Shown: positions 14,902 through 23,319, counted from the stretch's first letter. The stretch is 26,183 bases of DNA from Desulfobacteraceae bacterium UBA2245 (GCA_002347265.1 DDYB01000024.1:1-26183), one strand, 5' to 3'. Notes: a model not told the origin generated them from the letters alone. Made by a program: numbers and translations.

Positions 14902-15447
14902 TTATGGTTGGAGGTTGCTGAACAGGGACTCGATCTCTTCAATGATGGCGTCTTCATCCGCGCTTTTGGCAGTGGAAATTTCTTTGACCAGCAACGCCTG
15001 CGCCGTATCGTAAAGTTTTCGTTCTCCAAAGGAAAGATCCTTGGAAAACTTGAGCACATAGAGATCTCGAAAGACTTCAGCGACTTCGTACAGGGACCCG
15101 GTTTTAATCTTATCCATGTATTCGCGGTACCGTCGATTCCAGGTCTGGTTGTCGCACATGCTGTCTTCATGATTTTTCATGATGTCATACACTTTTTCGA
15201 CGTCTTTTTTCTGAATCAGATCCCGGAGCCCTACCGAGGTCACGTTGCGCGTCGGAATCATGATGACCATGTCGTTTTCAAGGACTTTCATGATGTAGAA
15301 ATCGTGTTTTTTCCCGTTGATGTCCCGGCTTTCAATTGCCACAATACGACCCACTCCGTGAGCAGGGTACACTGCCATGTCGCCGACCTGAAATTGCCGC
15401 GCCTTGCTGCTGACCAGAATGCTCGCTTCGCTCATTTTTTCTACCAT
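14902..15447 (-). CDS. carD: CarD/CdnL-family RNA polymerase-binding regulator
   Basis: A 181-residue protein of the CarD/CdnL family, which binds the RNA polymerase beta subunit and stabilises open complexes, notably at rRNA promoters. The N-terminal RNA-polymerase-interacting domain includes FQVGDMAVYPAHGVGRI (19-35), then FYIMKVLENDMVIMIPT (50-66). The C-terminal half is helical, with WNRRYREYMDKIKTGS (103-118) and FGERKLYDTAQALLVKEI (140-157). Size and motifs are canonical. ATG at 15447 is used, but an in-frame ATG at 15435 is equally possible; neither has a strong ribosome site. It is separated from hppA upstream by a strong terminator and so likely has its own promoter in the AT-rich segment near 15450-15500. 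Confidence 0.94.
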   Translation of the reverse strand: MVEKMSEASILVSSKARQFQVGDMAVYPAHGVGRIVAIESRDINGKKHDFYIMKVLENDMVIMIPTRNVTSVGLRDLIQKKDVEKVYDIMKNHEDSMCDNQTWNRRYREYMDKIKTGSLYEVAEVFRDLYVLKFSKDLSFGERKLYDTAQALLVKEISTAKSADEDAIIEEIESLFSNLQP

Positions 15448-15514
15448 TGTTTAGCACCGATAAAATTATTTATTATTTTAACCATATACCATTCTTGATT
15501 GAAACAATCAATGA

Positions 15515-15546
15515 AAAAAGGGTCGGCATATTTGCCGACCCTTTTT
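15515..15546 (-). terminator. Intrinsic terminator after hppA
   Basis: A 14-bp perfect inverted repeat: 15515-15528 pairs with 15533-15546 around a 4-nt loop. A GC core is flanked by A-run and T-run arms. It lies 25 nt after the hppA stop and can work in either direction. Confidence 0.9.
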
Positions 15547-15570
15547 GTAGACCGAAGCATATTCTTTTGT

Positions 15571-17568
15571 TTACAGAAGAAATGGCACCATCAGGAGTGC
15601 AACCACATTGAGAATCTTGATCATGGGATTGATCGCGGGACCCGCCGTATCCTTGTATGGATCGCCGACCGTATCTCCTGTGACCGCCGCTTTATGCGCA
15701 TCGCTTCCCTTGCCGCCCAGGTGGCCGTCTTCGATGTATTTCTTTGCATTGTCCCAGGCCGCGCCGCCGGTGGTCATGGAAAGCGCGACAAAAAGGCCTG
15801 TGACGATGCTTCCGATCAGAAGTCCGCCCAGCGCGATCTTCCCGAGCAGAAGACCTACCAGGATCGGGACTGCGACCGGAAGAAGGGCCGGAATGATCAT
15901 TTCCTTCAGGGCGAACTTGGTGACAATGTCCACGCAGTTGCTGTAATCCGGTTTTGCGGTGCCTTCCATAATTCCGGGAATGGTCCGGAACTGGCGGCGA
16001 ACCTCTTCAACCACGGCGCTGCCGGCTTTACCCACGGCACGCATGGCAATGGAGGCGAACAGATAGGGCAGAAGTCCGCCGATGAACAGGCCCACGATCA
16101 CCTTGACGTTGCTCAGGTCAAACTGAATGGCCCCAGAGCCACCGCGGATATTGAACTCCTGAACATAGGATGCAAAAAGCACCAGGGCCGCCAGACCGGC
16201 CGAACCGATCGCATATCCCTTGGTCACCGCCTTGGTGGTGTTGCCGACCGCATCCAGAGGGTCGGTCACGGCACGGACGCTTTCATCCATTTCCGCCATT
16301 TCCGCAATGCCGCCGGCATTGTCGGTTATCGGACCGTACGCATCAATGGCAATGACCATGCCGGTCATGGAGAGCATGGAAATGGCTGCCATGGCAATTC
16401 CGTAAAGACCGGCAAAGGCGTGGGCGGAGAGTATCCCCATGCAGATCAGAACGACCGGCGCCGCCGTTGCCTCAAGACTGACCGCAAGCCCTGAGATGAT
16501 GTTGGTTGCATGGCCTGTGGTGGACGCCTGCGCGATGGATTTTACAGGTCCATATTTGCCGGTATAGTATTCGGTAATGATGACAATGCCGACGGTGAGT
16601 ACGAGACCGACCAGGGTCGACATGTAGATTCCCGAGGCTGAAATTCCCTCGATCCCTTTCATCATTGACATGGTGAATGCCCCGAAGGCGATGGCCGCCA
16701 GTATGGCGGCACCGAACATGCCTTTGTAGAGCGCGCCCATGATATACTGATTTTTGCCCAGCCGGACAAAAAACACGGCGATCATCGAAGCGATGATGGA
16801 AATGGCGCCCAGCACCAGGGGAAATTCCGTGGCGATGAGATTGCCGGGATAAAGCAGGTGGCCCAGAAGCATGGCGGCCACAGCGGTGATGGCATAGGTT
16901 TCAAAAAGGTCGGCGGCCATGCCGGCGCAGTCTCCGACATTGTCCCCGACGTTGTCTGCGATAACGGCCGGATTTCTCGGATCATCTTCGGGAATGCCCG
17001 CTTCAACCTTTCCGACCAGGTCTGCGCCGACATCCGCGCCCTTGGTGAAAATGCCGCCGCCGAGACGAGCAAAAATCGAAATCAGGCTTCCGCCAAAACC
17101 CAAGGCCACCAGAGCGATGACATCGTGCGTCAGGGCGTAGAAGCCGGCCACCGAGGTCAACGCAAGACCCGCCACCATCATGCCGGTGACCGAACCGCCC
17201 TTGAAGGCCATGTTCAAGCCTGCGGCCAGCCCTTGTTTGGCGGCTTCGGCTGTGCGTACATTGGCGATGACGGATACCCGCATCCCGACGTAGCCGGCAA
17301 TAAACGATGCGGTTGCGCCCACCAGAAAGCCGATTGCGTTTCTGAATCCCAGGGTGGGGAGCATGATGATGAAAATAACGCCGCCGGCAATGGACATGCT
17401 TTTAAGCTGACGGTTCAGATAGGCAATGGCGCCTTCTTTAATCGCGCCGGAGATTTCCTGCATTCGTTCGCTGCCGGCAGGGGCTTTTTGAATCATTCTG
17501 GCCACGATGACCGAATACACAACAGCCGATAGTCCGATCAGCGTACAGTACAGTGGTAAATTGCTCAA
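15571..17568 (-). CDS. hppA: Membrane-bound proton-pumping pyrophosphatase (K+-independent type)
   Basis: About 665 residues with some 15-16 membrane segments. It couples pyrophosphate hydrolysis to ion transport across the inner membrane. Catalytic signatures: DVGADLVGKVEAGIPEDDPR (180-199), NVGDNVGDCAGMAADLFE (207-224) and DTVGDPYKDTAGPAINP near the C-terminus. GNTTKA (443-448) has Lys447 (counting from an upstream GTG) where K+-dependent enzymes have Ala. By family knowledge this predicts a K+-independent H+ pump. No ATG fits. GTG at 17571 is only 2 nt after AGGAGG (17574-17579). TTG at 17568 is 5 nt after it and overlaps the pth stop as TTGA, so TTG is preferred. It recovers energy from biosynthetic pyrophosphate. 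A terminator follows. Confidence 0.96.
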   Translation of the reverse strand: MSNLPLYCTLIGLSAVVYSVIVARMIQKAPAGSERMQEISGAIKEGAIAYLNRQLKSMSIAGGVIFIIMLPTLGFRNAIGFLVGATASFIAGYVGMRVSVIANVRTAEAAKQGLAAGLNMAFKGGSVTGMMVAGLALTSVAGFYALTHDVIALVALGFGGSLISIFARLGGGIFTKGADVGADLVGKVEAGIPEDDPRNPAVIADNVGDNVGDCAGMAADLFETYAITAVAAMLLGHLLYPGNLIATEFPLVLGAISIIASMIAVFFVRLGKNQYIMGALYKGMFGAAILAAIAFGAFTMSMMKGIEGISASGIYMSTLVGLVLTVGIVIITEYYTGKYGPVKSIAQASTTGHATNIISGLAVSLEATAAPVVLICMGILSAHAFAGLYGIAMAAISMLSMTGMVIAIDAYGPITDNAGGIAEMAEMDESVRAVTDPLDAVGNTTKAVTKGYAIGSAGLAALVLFASYVQEFNIRGGSGAIQFDLSNVKVIVGLFIGGLLPYLFASIAMRAVGKAGSAVVEEVRRQFRTIPGIMEGTAKPDYSNCVDIVTKFALKEMIIPALLPVAVPILVGLLLGKIALGGLLIGSIVTGLFVALSMTTGGAAWDNAKKYIEDGHLGGKGSDAHKAAVTGDTVGDPYKDTAGPAINPMIKILNVVALLMVPFLL

Positions 17569-18188
17569 CACTGCCTCCTTTCTGTTGAATCCTTGCTGCC
17601 TGGATGAGGGTTTTTTACGTTATAGGTATTCATTGCCGTCTTTGCTCCATCGCAAAGGATCAATTGTACGGTATTGCATGCCTGGACGATAACCTGTTCG
17701 AAAATGGATTGCTCGGCGGGGGAAAATGCGCCCAGCACATGATCCGATACACTCGTGTCGGTTTCAGGGCGCCCGACGCCGACGCGAAGCCGGATAAAGC
17801 AATCTTTTCCAAGCGTTTCCAGCACGGATTGTATGCCTTTGTGTCCGCCGTGTCCGCCGTGATCCTTGATCTTCAGTCTCCCCAGTTCAAGATCGATATC
17901 ATCATGAATAACCAGCAACCGCTGGACCTGTATGTCGAAGTGGCGCAGCAGGGCGTCAACCGGGGGACCGCTGCGGTTCATGTATTCCATGGGTTTCGCA
18001 AGAATTGTCGGAACAGACGCAACGGAACCCCGCCCATAGATTGCCCCAAAATTCGAAAAGCAAAAAGGTATGGAAAAACTACAGGCAATTTTGTCCGCCA
18101 CAAGAAATCCGGCATTATGACGGGTAAATTGATATCGTTCCCCCGGATTGCCTAATCCAACCACCAAATAGAGATTCGGTTCCCTCAT
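17565..18188 (-). CDS. pth: Peptidyl-tRNA hydrolase
   Basis: A 207-residue cytosolic enzyme that recycles peptidyl-tRNAs released early from ribosomes by cleaving the peptide-tRNA ester. Signatures: LVVGLGNPGERY (8-19), RHNAGF (23-28) with catalytic His24, KPMEYMN (65-71) with Asn71, HDDIDL (95-100) with the Asp partner, and GGHGGHKGI (111-119). In the last motif the common Asn after the second GGH is Lys117. This change is seen in some relatives and need not abolish activity. The gene follows rplY and overlaps hppA by 4 nt (TTGA), indicating co-translation. The length is near the family norm with a short C-terminal extension. Confidence 0.95.
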   Translation of the reverse strand: MREPNLYLVVGLGNPGERYQFTRHNAGFLVADKIACSFSIPFCFSNFGAIYGRGSVASVPTILAKPMEYMNRSGPPVDALLRHFDIQVQRLLVIHDDIDLELGRLKIKDHGGHGGHKGIQSVLETLGKDCFIRLRVGVGRPETDTSVSDHVLGAFSPAEQSIFEQVIVQACNTVQLILCDGAKTAMNTYNVKNPHPGSKDSTERRQC

Positions 18189-18271
18189 AAATTGCTTGTT
18201 TCAGAGCTCGTCCCGATTCAGCATGATGCCTCAGAAAATTTTCACAGAACAAGATTGAACCGATAACAGGA

Positions 18272-18880
18272 TCAGGATTCAGCAGATTCGGCCGCTGGTT
18301 TTTCGCCTGCTTCTTCAGGGCCGGTGCTTTTCTTGCCAAGAACCGTCGCTACCGTGAAATTTGCGTCGTCCGGCAATTCCGCTCCAGGGGGCATTTGAAT
18401 GTCTTTGACATGGACGGCGTCTCCAATGTCCAGGGAGGCAACGTCGATTTCGATGACTTCCGGGATTTCCGAGGGCAGACAAAGCACTTCTATCTCCCGG
18501 CGAATCTGCTGCAGCATTCCTCCAAATTCAACGCCCTTGGCCTTGCCTTTCAGGACGACCGCAACTTTGGCGTGCACTTTTCGATTCATGTCGACTTCAT
18601 AAAAGTCGATATGCTGAAATTGGCCTGTGACCGGATGGATCTGCATGGATTTGATCATGGCCATGCGCTTTTTCTCATCGGTTGACAGCGCGATCAGAGA
18701 ATGCCCCCGATTCGTATTTTTCAGACAATTTTCCAGATCCTTCGCCGAAACCGATAGTAAGACCGAATCCGTATCGGCTCCGTATAAGACGGCGGGAATC
18801 ATGCCATTGCTTCGCAACCTCCGCGCCGGGCCCTTGCCCGCAGAGGATCGTAAGGTTGATTTGAGTTCGAACTGTTCCAA
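18272..18880 (-). CDS. rplY: 50S ribosomal protein bL25, long (TL5/CTC) form
   Basis: A 202-residue 5S rRNA-binding ribosomal protein. The N-terminal L25 domain (about 1-95) contains SAGKGPARRLRSNGMIPAVLYG (14-35 region) and IHPVTGQFQHIDFYEVD. The C-terminal TL5-type beta domain (about 100-185) has GVEFGGMLQQIRREIEVLC and DIGDAVHVKDI. An acidic Ala/Glu tail follows. The long form is usual in bacteria other than the enterics. It lies 26 nt downstream of prs and upstream of pth, a widely conserved order reflecting shared housekeeping expression. Confidence 0.95.
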   Translation of the reverse strand: MEQFELKSTLRSSAGKGPARRLRSNGMIPAVLYGADTDSVLLSVSAKDLENCLKNTNRGHSLIALSTDEKKRMAMIKSMQIHPVTGQFQHIDFYEVDMNRKVHAKVAVVLKGKAKGVEFGGMLQQIRREIEVLCLPSEIPEVIEIDVASLDIGDAVHVKDIQMPPGAELPDDANFTVATVLGKKSTGPEEAGEKPAAESAES

Positions 18881-18906
18881 GAATACCTCCTAAAAAAATC
18901 TATAAT

Positions 18907-19848
18907 TTAAACAAACAAAGTGGACAAAGAAAGTCCTTTATGGCTACGAATGATCGCTTCGCCGACCAGTTCGGCGATTGAAAGCGTCTTGATTTTATTA
19001 CAGGCGGCGGCGTTTGCTTTTAAAGGAATGGTGTCCGTGACCGTGAGACTCTTGATGGGTGAGGCATTAAGCCGATCCACCGCCGGACCGGAGAGCACCG
19101 GATGGGCGCAGCAGGCATGAACCTCTTTTGCGCCGCTGGCCATAATGGCCGTTGCCGCTTCGGTCAGTGTTCCGGCGGTGTCGGTCATGTCGTCGAATAT
19201 AATGGCGATCTTGTCGGTAACGTCTCCGATGACGGCCATGGCCTTGGCCTTGTTCGGAGCTTCCCGGCGTTTATCGATAATGGCCAGTCCTGCATTCAGC
19301 CGTTTGGCAAAAGCTCTGGCGCGTTCCACGCCGCCGGCGTCCGGGGATATGATCATGATCTCGCTGTGATCGAAATGGTTTTTGATGTGCTGGAGCAGCA
19401 CCGGCGCCGCATAGATATTGTCGACGGGAATGTTGAAAAAGCCCTGGATCTGACCGGCATGCAGGTCCATGGTGATGATCCGGTTTGCGCCGGCCGTTGT
19501 CAGTAAATCGGCAACGAGTTTGGCGCTGATAGGAACCCGCGGCGCAACCTTTTTGTCCTGGCGGGCATATCCGTAGTATGGCATGCAGGCGGTAATGCGG
19601 GCGGCTGAAGATCGTTTGACCGCGTCGATCATCAGAAGCAGTTCGACCAGATTGTCGTTGACCGGCGAGCACAGGGACTGAATAATGAAGATATCCTTGG
19701 AACGGACATTGTCATGAATTTCGATCTGAATCTCGCCGTCGCTGAAGGTGTTTACCTTGGCGCTGCCCAGCGCAATGTTCAGGTAGGTGCAGATTTTTTT
19801 TGCAAGAATCGGATTGGAGTTGCCCGTAAAAATACATAACTCATTCAT
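18907..19848 (-). CDS. prs: Ribose-phosphate pyrophosphokinase (PRPP synthetase)
   Basis: A 313-residue cytosolic enzyme making phosphoribosyl pyrophosphate from ribose 5-phosphate and ATP, for nucleotide, His and Trp synthesis. Signatures: FSDGEIQIEI (35-44), MPYYGYARQDKK (89-100), MDLHAGQIQGFF (127-138) and the PRPP loop DDMTDTAGTL (219-228). An in-frame ATG upstream at 19944 would read through the tRNA gene. ATG at 19848 gives the standard N-terminus MNELCIFTGNSNP and family length. The ribosome site is weak (AGGT). It follows tRNA-Gln by 53 nt, with rplY downstream. Confidence 0.96.
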   Translation of the reverse strand: MNELCIFTGNSNPILAKKICTYLNIALGSAKVNTFSDGEIQIEIHDNVRSKDIFIIQSLCSPVNDNLVELLLMIDAVKRSSAARITACMPYYGYARQDKKVAPRVPISAKLVADLLTTAGANRIITMDLHAGQIQGFFNIPVDNIYAAPVLLQHIKNHFDHSEIMIISPDAGGVERARAFAKRLNAGLAIIDKRREAPNKAKAMAVIGDVTDKIAIIFDDMTDTAGTLTEAATAIMASGAKEVHACCAHPVLSGPAVDRLNASPIKSLTVTDTIPLKANAAACNKIKTLSIAELVGEAIIRSHKGLSLSTLFV

Positions 19849-19901
19849 ATTTATACCTATTTCATGTCTCTGTCGTCGCGCTTTTTGACTGTGAATAAAA
19901 G

Positions 19902-19976
19902 TGGCTGGGGCGGGAGGATTCGAACCTCCGGATGCAGGAACCAAAATCCTGTGTCTTACCGCTTGACGACGCCCCA
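19902..19976 (-). tRNA. tRNA-Gln (anticodon TTG)
   Basis: A 75-nt cloverleaf on the minus strand. The acceptor stem TGGGGCG (19976-19970) pairs with CGCCCCA, discriminator G follows, and CCA is encoded (19904-19902). The anticodon arm is CAGGA-TTTTGGT-TCCTG, reading TTG for glutamine CAA codons. The T arm contains GGTTCGAATCC. It lies between ispE and prs on the same strand and may be processed from their transcript. Confidence 0.96.
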
Positions 19977-20026
19977 GCAGGGTTAAATAAACAAATCAAC
20001 CTCCACAATGAGGTCGCGCCTGCTTC

Positions 20027-20890
20027 TCAGACGATCAGTTTGGCAATAAAAAAACGCCACCTTTTGTTACCGGAAAGATGATCATGTGCGCGTTGAAGAT
20101 CCTTTTCGCCGGAAAACAGGCCGAAAACCGCAGAACCGCTTCCCGACATAAGCGCCCCTTTTGCCCCCTGGTTCAGCAAGGCTTGTTTGGCGGCTCCGAT
20201 ATCGGAATGCCAGCGCTCCGTTACCGTTTCCAGATCATTTTTCAGGTGGCGGGCAACATCGAATTCGTCTTTGTTAGCCGCGGAATCTTTAAGTTTTTTT
20301 TCCGATTTTGTCAATCCCAAATTCAGATTATTATACACCTCGGCGGTTGAGACATGGATCTGAGGATCAATCAGAAGAACATGGTAGGGGAACAGTCCGG
20401 AAAAAGGCCTCAGCTTTTCACCGATGCCGGTGGCGACGGCGGGTTTCCGGAAAATAAAAAAGGGAACATCCGCTCCGAGACGACCGCCCAGGATCATGAG
20501 TTGTTTTTCTGAAAACGGATATTTGAAATGGCGGTTGAGAACCGATAAAACCGCGGCGGCATTGGAACTGCCGCCTCCGAGACCGGCGCCTACGGGAATC
20601 TTTTTATCAATTGAGATCACAACCCCTGCGGATGCATTGCATTCTTCCATAAAAAGGCGGGCCGCCTTATAAGCAAGGTTGGTTTCATTCTCAGGCACTT
20701 CGGGAAGGTTGCACTGTACGGAAATGCGTTCACCGGTGAACCGCATAGTAATTTGGTCGTAAAGGCTGATGCGGCACATCAGCGTTTCCAGCTCATGATA
20801 TCCGTCCGGCCTTTTGCCGATCACCCGCAGGAATAGATTGATCTTGGCCGGCGAGAGAATGTGAATGGTCTGATCTGGCTCCTGATGCAT
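20027..20890 (-). CDS. ispE: 4-diphosphocytidyl-2-C-methyl-D-erythritol kinase
   Basis: A 287-residue GHMP-family kinase of the non-mevalonate (MEP) isoprenoid pathway. It phosphorylates CDP-methylerythritol with ATP in the cytosol. Signatures: SPAKINLFLRV (13-23) with catalytic Lys16, RPDGYHE (27-33), the ATP loop PVGAGLGGGSSNAAAV (99-114), LGADVPFF with Asp141, and SGSGSAVFG near the C-terminus. Length matches the family. The ATG at 20890 lacks a good ribosome site. The dispersed repeat 20906-21052 ends only 15 nt upstream, so its native leader may have been displaced. tRNA-Gln and prs follow. Confidence 0.96.
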   Translation of the reverse strand: MHQEPDQTIHILSPAKINLFLRVIGKRPDGYHELETLMCRISLYDQITMRFTGERISVQCNLPEVPENETNLAYKAARLFMEECNASAGVVISIDKKIPVGAGLGGGSSNAAAVLSVLNRHFKYPFSEKQLMILGGRLGADVPFFIFRKPAVATGIGEKLRPFSGLFPYHVLLIDPQIHVSTAEVYNNLNLGLTKSEKKLKDSAANKDEFDVARHLKNDLETVTERWHSDIGAAKQALLNQGAKGALMSGSGSAVFGLFSGEKDLQRAHDHLSGNKRWRFFIAKLIV

Positions 20891-20905
20891 CTTTTACATG
20901 TCTTT

Positions 20906-21052
20906 AACAGGCTGTTGAAAAACTGCGCCTGAGGCCGCCATTCAGCGTTGCGCGGCTCTCGCCAATGCTCACATATGCTTGAATATGCTGCGCTTGTCGT
21001 ATCGCCGCGCGCCTTGCCTGACGGCCTGATTCTTGTTTTTTAACACCCTGTT
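20906..21052. repeat. Dispersed repeat, copy 2 (MITE- or REP-like)
   Basis: A 147-bp element, same orientation as 7067-7206. Its ends form imperfect 18-bp inverted repeats: AACAGGCTGTTGAAAAAC at the left against the reverse complement AACAGGGTGTTAAAAAAC at the right, two mismatches. Nested inverted pairs follow: AGGCCG (20932-20937) with CGGCCT (21022-21027), and GCGCGGC (20950-20956) with GCCGCGC (21004-21010). The whole can fold into one long imperfect hairpin. It lies just upstream of ispE. Confidence 0.82.
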
Positions 21053-21157
21053 GATGGCTCGGTCCGCCGGGATGCCCGCCAGCTCTTGCAGATTCAGGGC
21101 GCCGCGGCAAGGTTTGGCGTAAAAAACCGCATCCGACCGTTCCAGGCCGCCGGTCGC

Positions 21158-21574
21158 CTAAGAAAGCTTTACATACATCAGCCTTAATTCGTGGAGAATA
21201 TTCTCCAGCAGCCTGGCCTCGTCATTGGTCAGATTGCCCCGGGTTTTTTTCTCCAGCATTCCGATAATATCAATGGTCTGTTTGGCCAGGGGCAGATCCT
21301 TGGCCGGTTTTCCGGTGGCCGGGTCTTCCAGGACGCCCAGGTGAACCAGCGCCGAAGAGTTTAAGGAAAACACAAAAGTCGAAAAATTGATTTGCGGCAG
21401 GCTTCCGGGCTCAGAGGTTCTTTTTTCGAAGGATGTCTTTTTAGAGTTTTTATCAGAGGCCTCGGGCGCTGGCTTTTCGTTGCCTGTTTCTTCCGGAACA
21501 CCTTCAGTTTCCTGGGCAAACCTTCTTCGATCCTTTACGGTAAAACCTTTATCTTCCTGTTCCTGTTTGCTCAT
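21158..21574 (-). CDS. DUF1844 family protein
   Basis: A 138-residue protein. Residues 1-60 are charged and low in complexity. The conserved part (about 62-138) shows INFSTFVFSLNSSALVHLG, then LPLAKQTIDIIGMLEKKTRG and ARLLENILHELRLMYV, which I recognise as DUF1844. The function is unknown. It is common in Desulfobacterota beside central genes. There is no signal peptide or membrane segment, so a cytosolic place is likely. It lies between serA and the ispE block on the same strand, separated from serA by a hairpin and from ispE by the dispersed repeat. Confidence 0.85.
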   Translation of the reverse strand: MSKQEQEDKGFTVKDRRRFAQETEGVPEETGNEKPAPEASDKNSKKTSFEKRTSEPGSLPQINFSTFVFSLNSSALVHLGVLEDPATGKPAKDLPLAKQTIDIIGMLEKKTRGNLTNDEARLLENILHELRLMYVKLS

Positions 21575-21668
21575 AAGACGCTCCTGATTTTAAAAATCCA
21601 CCCAAACAGGCCGATGTTTTGACGCCTGCAAATTCGGCGGAAAATCTTTTTTGTTCATGTATATTAAG

Positions 21669-21706
21669 CACGGGACCGGCTTCGGTCAACTCGATCCGGT
21701 CCCGTG
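21669..21706 (-). terminator. Terminator-like hairpin after serA
   Basis: CACGGGACCGG (21669-21679) pairs perfectly with CCGGTCCCGTG (21696-21706) around a 16-nt loop. It lies 33 nt after the serA stop. The minus-strand downstream sequence is AT-rich but lacks a clean T-run. Confidence 0.6.
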
Positions 21707-21738
21707 AAATATTGATTTCCTGCCGTGGGAGCTCGGGC

Positions 21739-23319
21739 TCAGAGCTCCAGAGGAATCACGCTCTTGATCATCGGAAGGTGACGCAATTCCTCAAGGACGT
21801 TTTCGGGAATCGGCGTATCGGTGCGAAGGAAAACAATATTATGATTGCCTTCTTCTTCCTGGCCGACCTGCATGCGGGCGATATTGATGTTGTGTTTGCC
21901 CAGGGTCGTGCCGATGCTGCCGATGGCGCCGGGTTTATCCAGATTGTTGATCAGGGCAAGGTGCCCTCTTGGGCTCATCTCGACCCTGAATCTGTTGATT
22001 CGGACCACCCGGGGATCTTTCTTGCCGAAAATGGTGCCCGATACCGTGCTGGTCATTTTGTTTGTTTTGGCCTGAATGGTGACCAGGTTGGCGAAATCCT
22101 CGGATTCGGCGCTGTTGGTTTCGGTGACCTTGATGCCTCTTTCCTGGGCGATGATGTGCGCGTTGACGAAATTCACGTCATCTTGAAGGATCGGCGCCAG
22201 GATGCCTTTGATGGCAGCGGTTGTTACAGGGGCCATATCCATGCCCTGGAAATCCCCGGTATATTCCACAACAACCTCTTTTAAAGGTCCTTTGAAAAGC
22301 TGGGCCTGGAGTCGTCCCATGCTTTCCGCCAGGGTCAGATAGGGCGACATCTTCTTGAGCAGTTCGCCGGTTACCGAGGGGACGTTGACGGCGTTTCGAA
22401 TGGTTCCGTTCTGCAGGTAGTCGATGATCTGATCCGCCACGGCAACGGCTACATTGGTTTGCGCCTCTTCGGTGGATGCGCCCAGGTGCGGGGTGCAGAT
22501 CAGGTTGCTGAATTCAAGAAGCGGTGATGAACCCGGAGGCTCGTTTTCAAAGACATCCAGAGCCGCGCCTCCGACCTTTCCGGACTTGAGCGCATCGTAA
22601 AGATCCTGTTCGTTGACGATGCCGCCGCGCGCGCAGTTGATAATCATCACGCCGGGTTTCATTTTTTCAAAGGCCGCCTTGTTGATCAGGCTGATGGTGT
22701 TTTTCAGCTTCGGTACATGGACGGTGATGTAATCCGATCGCTGAAGCAGTTCGTCGAAGGGCACGCTTTCAAATCCGGCCTTTTCGATGAGTGCGGGCGT
22801 TACATAGGGGTCAAAAACAATTACATTCATTCTCAGGCCCCTGGCGCGGTCGGCGACGATGGCGCCGACTTTTCCGAAACCGATAACGCCCAGCGTTTTA
22901 TTGAAGATTTCCCGGCCCTGAAGGCTTTTTTTATCCCATTTTCCGGCTTTGAGAGATGCGGTGCCGGAGGGAATGTTGCGGGTCAGGGCCATGAGCATGG
23001 CAATGGCGTGTTCGCCGGTCGTAACGACATTTCCGCCCGGTGTGTTCATGACGATCACGCCGCGTTTCGTGGCGGCGGGAATATCCACGTTGTCCAGCCC
23101 GATGCCGGCGCGCCCGACCACTTTCAACTTTTTGGCGGCGTCCAGGATTTCTTCCGTCACCTTGGTGGCGCTTCGAATGACCAGTGCATCATAGTCGCCG
23201 ATAACTGATTTAAGTTCTTCGGGGCTCATGCCGGTTTTGACGTCCACCGAAATTCCTTCGGCTTCCTTGAACATCCTGACCCCGATATCCCCGAGTTTGT
23301 CGCTGATTAAAACTTTCAT
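21739..23319 (-). CDS. serA: D-3-phosphoglycerate dehydrogenase, long form
   Basis: A 526-residue cytosolic NAD enzyme of serine synthesis that oxidises 3-phosphoglycerate. The NAD loop is GFGKVG (147-152). Catalytic residues are Arg231 in CARGG, Glu260 in FENE and His278 in TPHLGAS. After the two Rossmann halves come the intervening (ASB) domain (about 315-445) and a C-terminal ACT domain (about 453-526), which normally binds serine for feedback control. The start at 23319 gives the standard N-terminus MKVLISDKLG and has AGGGGGAT just upstream. An in-frame ATG at 23367 is less likely. No serC lies beside it. Confidence 0.96.
   Translation of the reverse strand: MKVLISDKLGDIGVRMFKEAEGISVDVKTGMSPEELKSVIGDYDALVIRSATKVTEEILDAAKKLKVVGRAGIGLDNVDIPAATKRGVIVMNTPGGNVVTTGEHAIAMLMALTRNIPSGTASLKAGKWDKKSLQGREIFNKTLGVIGFGKVGAIVADRARGLRMNVIVFDPYVTPALIEKAGFESVPFDELLQRSDYITVHVPKLKNTISLINKAAFEKMKPGVMIINCARGGIVNEQDLYDALKSGKVGGAALDVFENEPPGSSPLLEFSNLICTPHLGASTEEAQTNVAVAVADQIIDYLQNGTIRNAVNVPSVTGELLKKMSPYLTLAESMGRLQAQLFKGPLKEVVVEYTGDFQGMDMAPVTTAAIKGILAPILQDDVNFVNAHIIAQERGIKVTETNSAESEDFANLVTIQAKTNKMTSTVSGTIFGKKDPRVVRINRFRVEMSPRGHLALINNLDKPGAIGSIGTTLGKHNINIARMQVGQEEEGNHNIVFLRTDTPIPENVLEELRHLPMIKSVIPLEL

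Noticed and set aside
19849..19944. Longer prs start at 19944
   Set aside because: The extension would translate the tRNA-Gln sequence; the start at 19848 gives the standard Prs N-terminus.
7067..21052. Repeat pair as a CRISPR array or composite transposon
   Set aside because: Only two copies, 13.8 kb apart, direct orientation, with no spacers, and the DNA between is ordinary housekeeping and regulatory genes.
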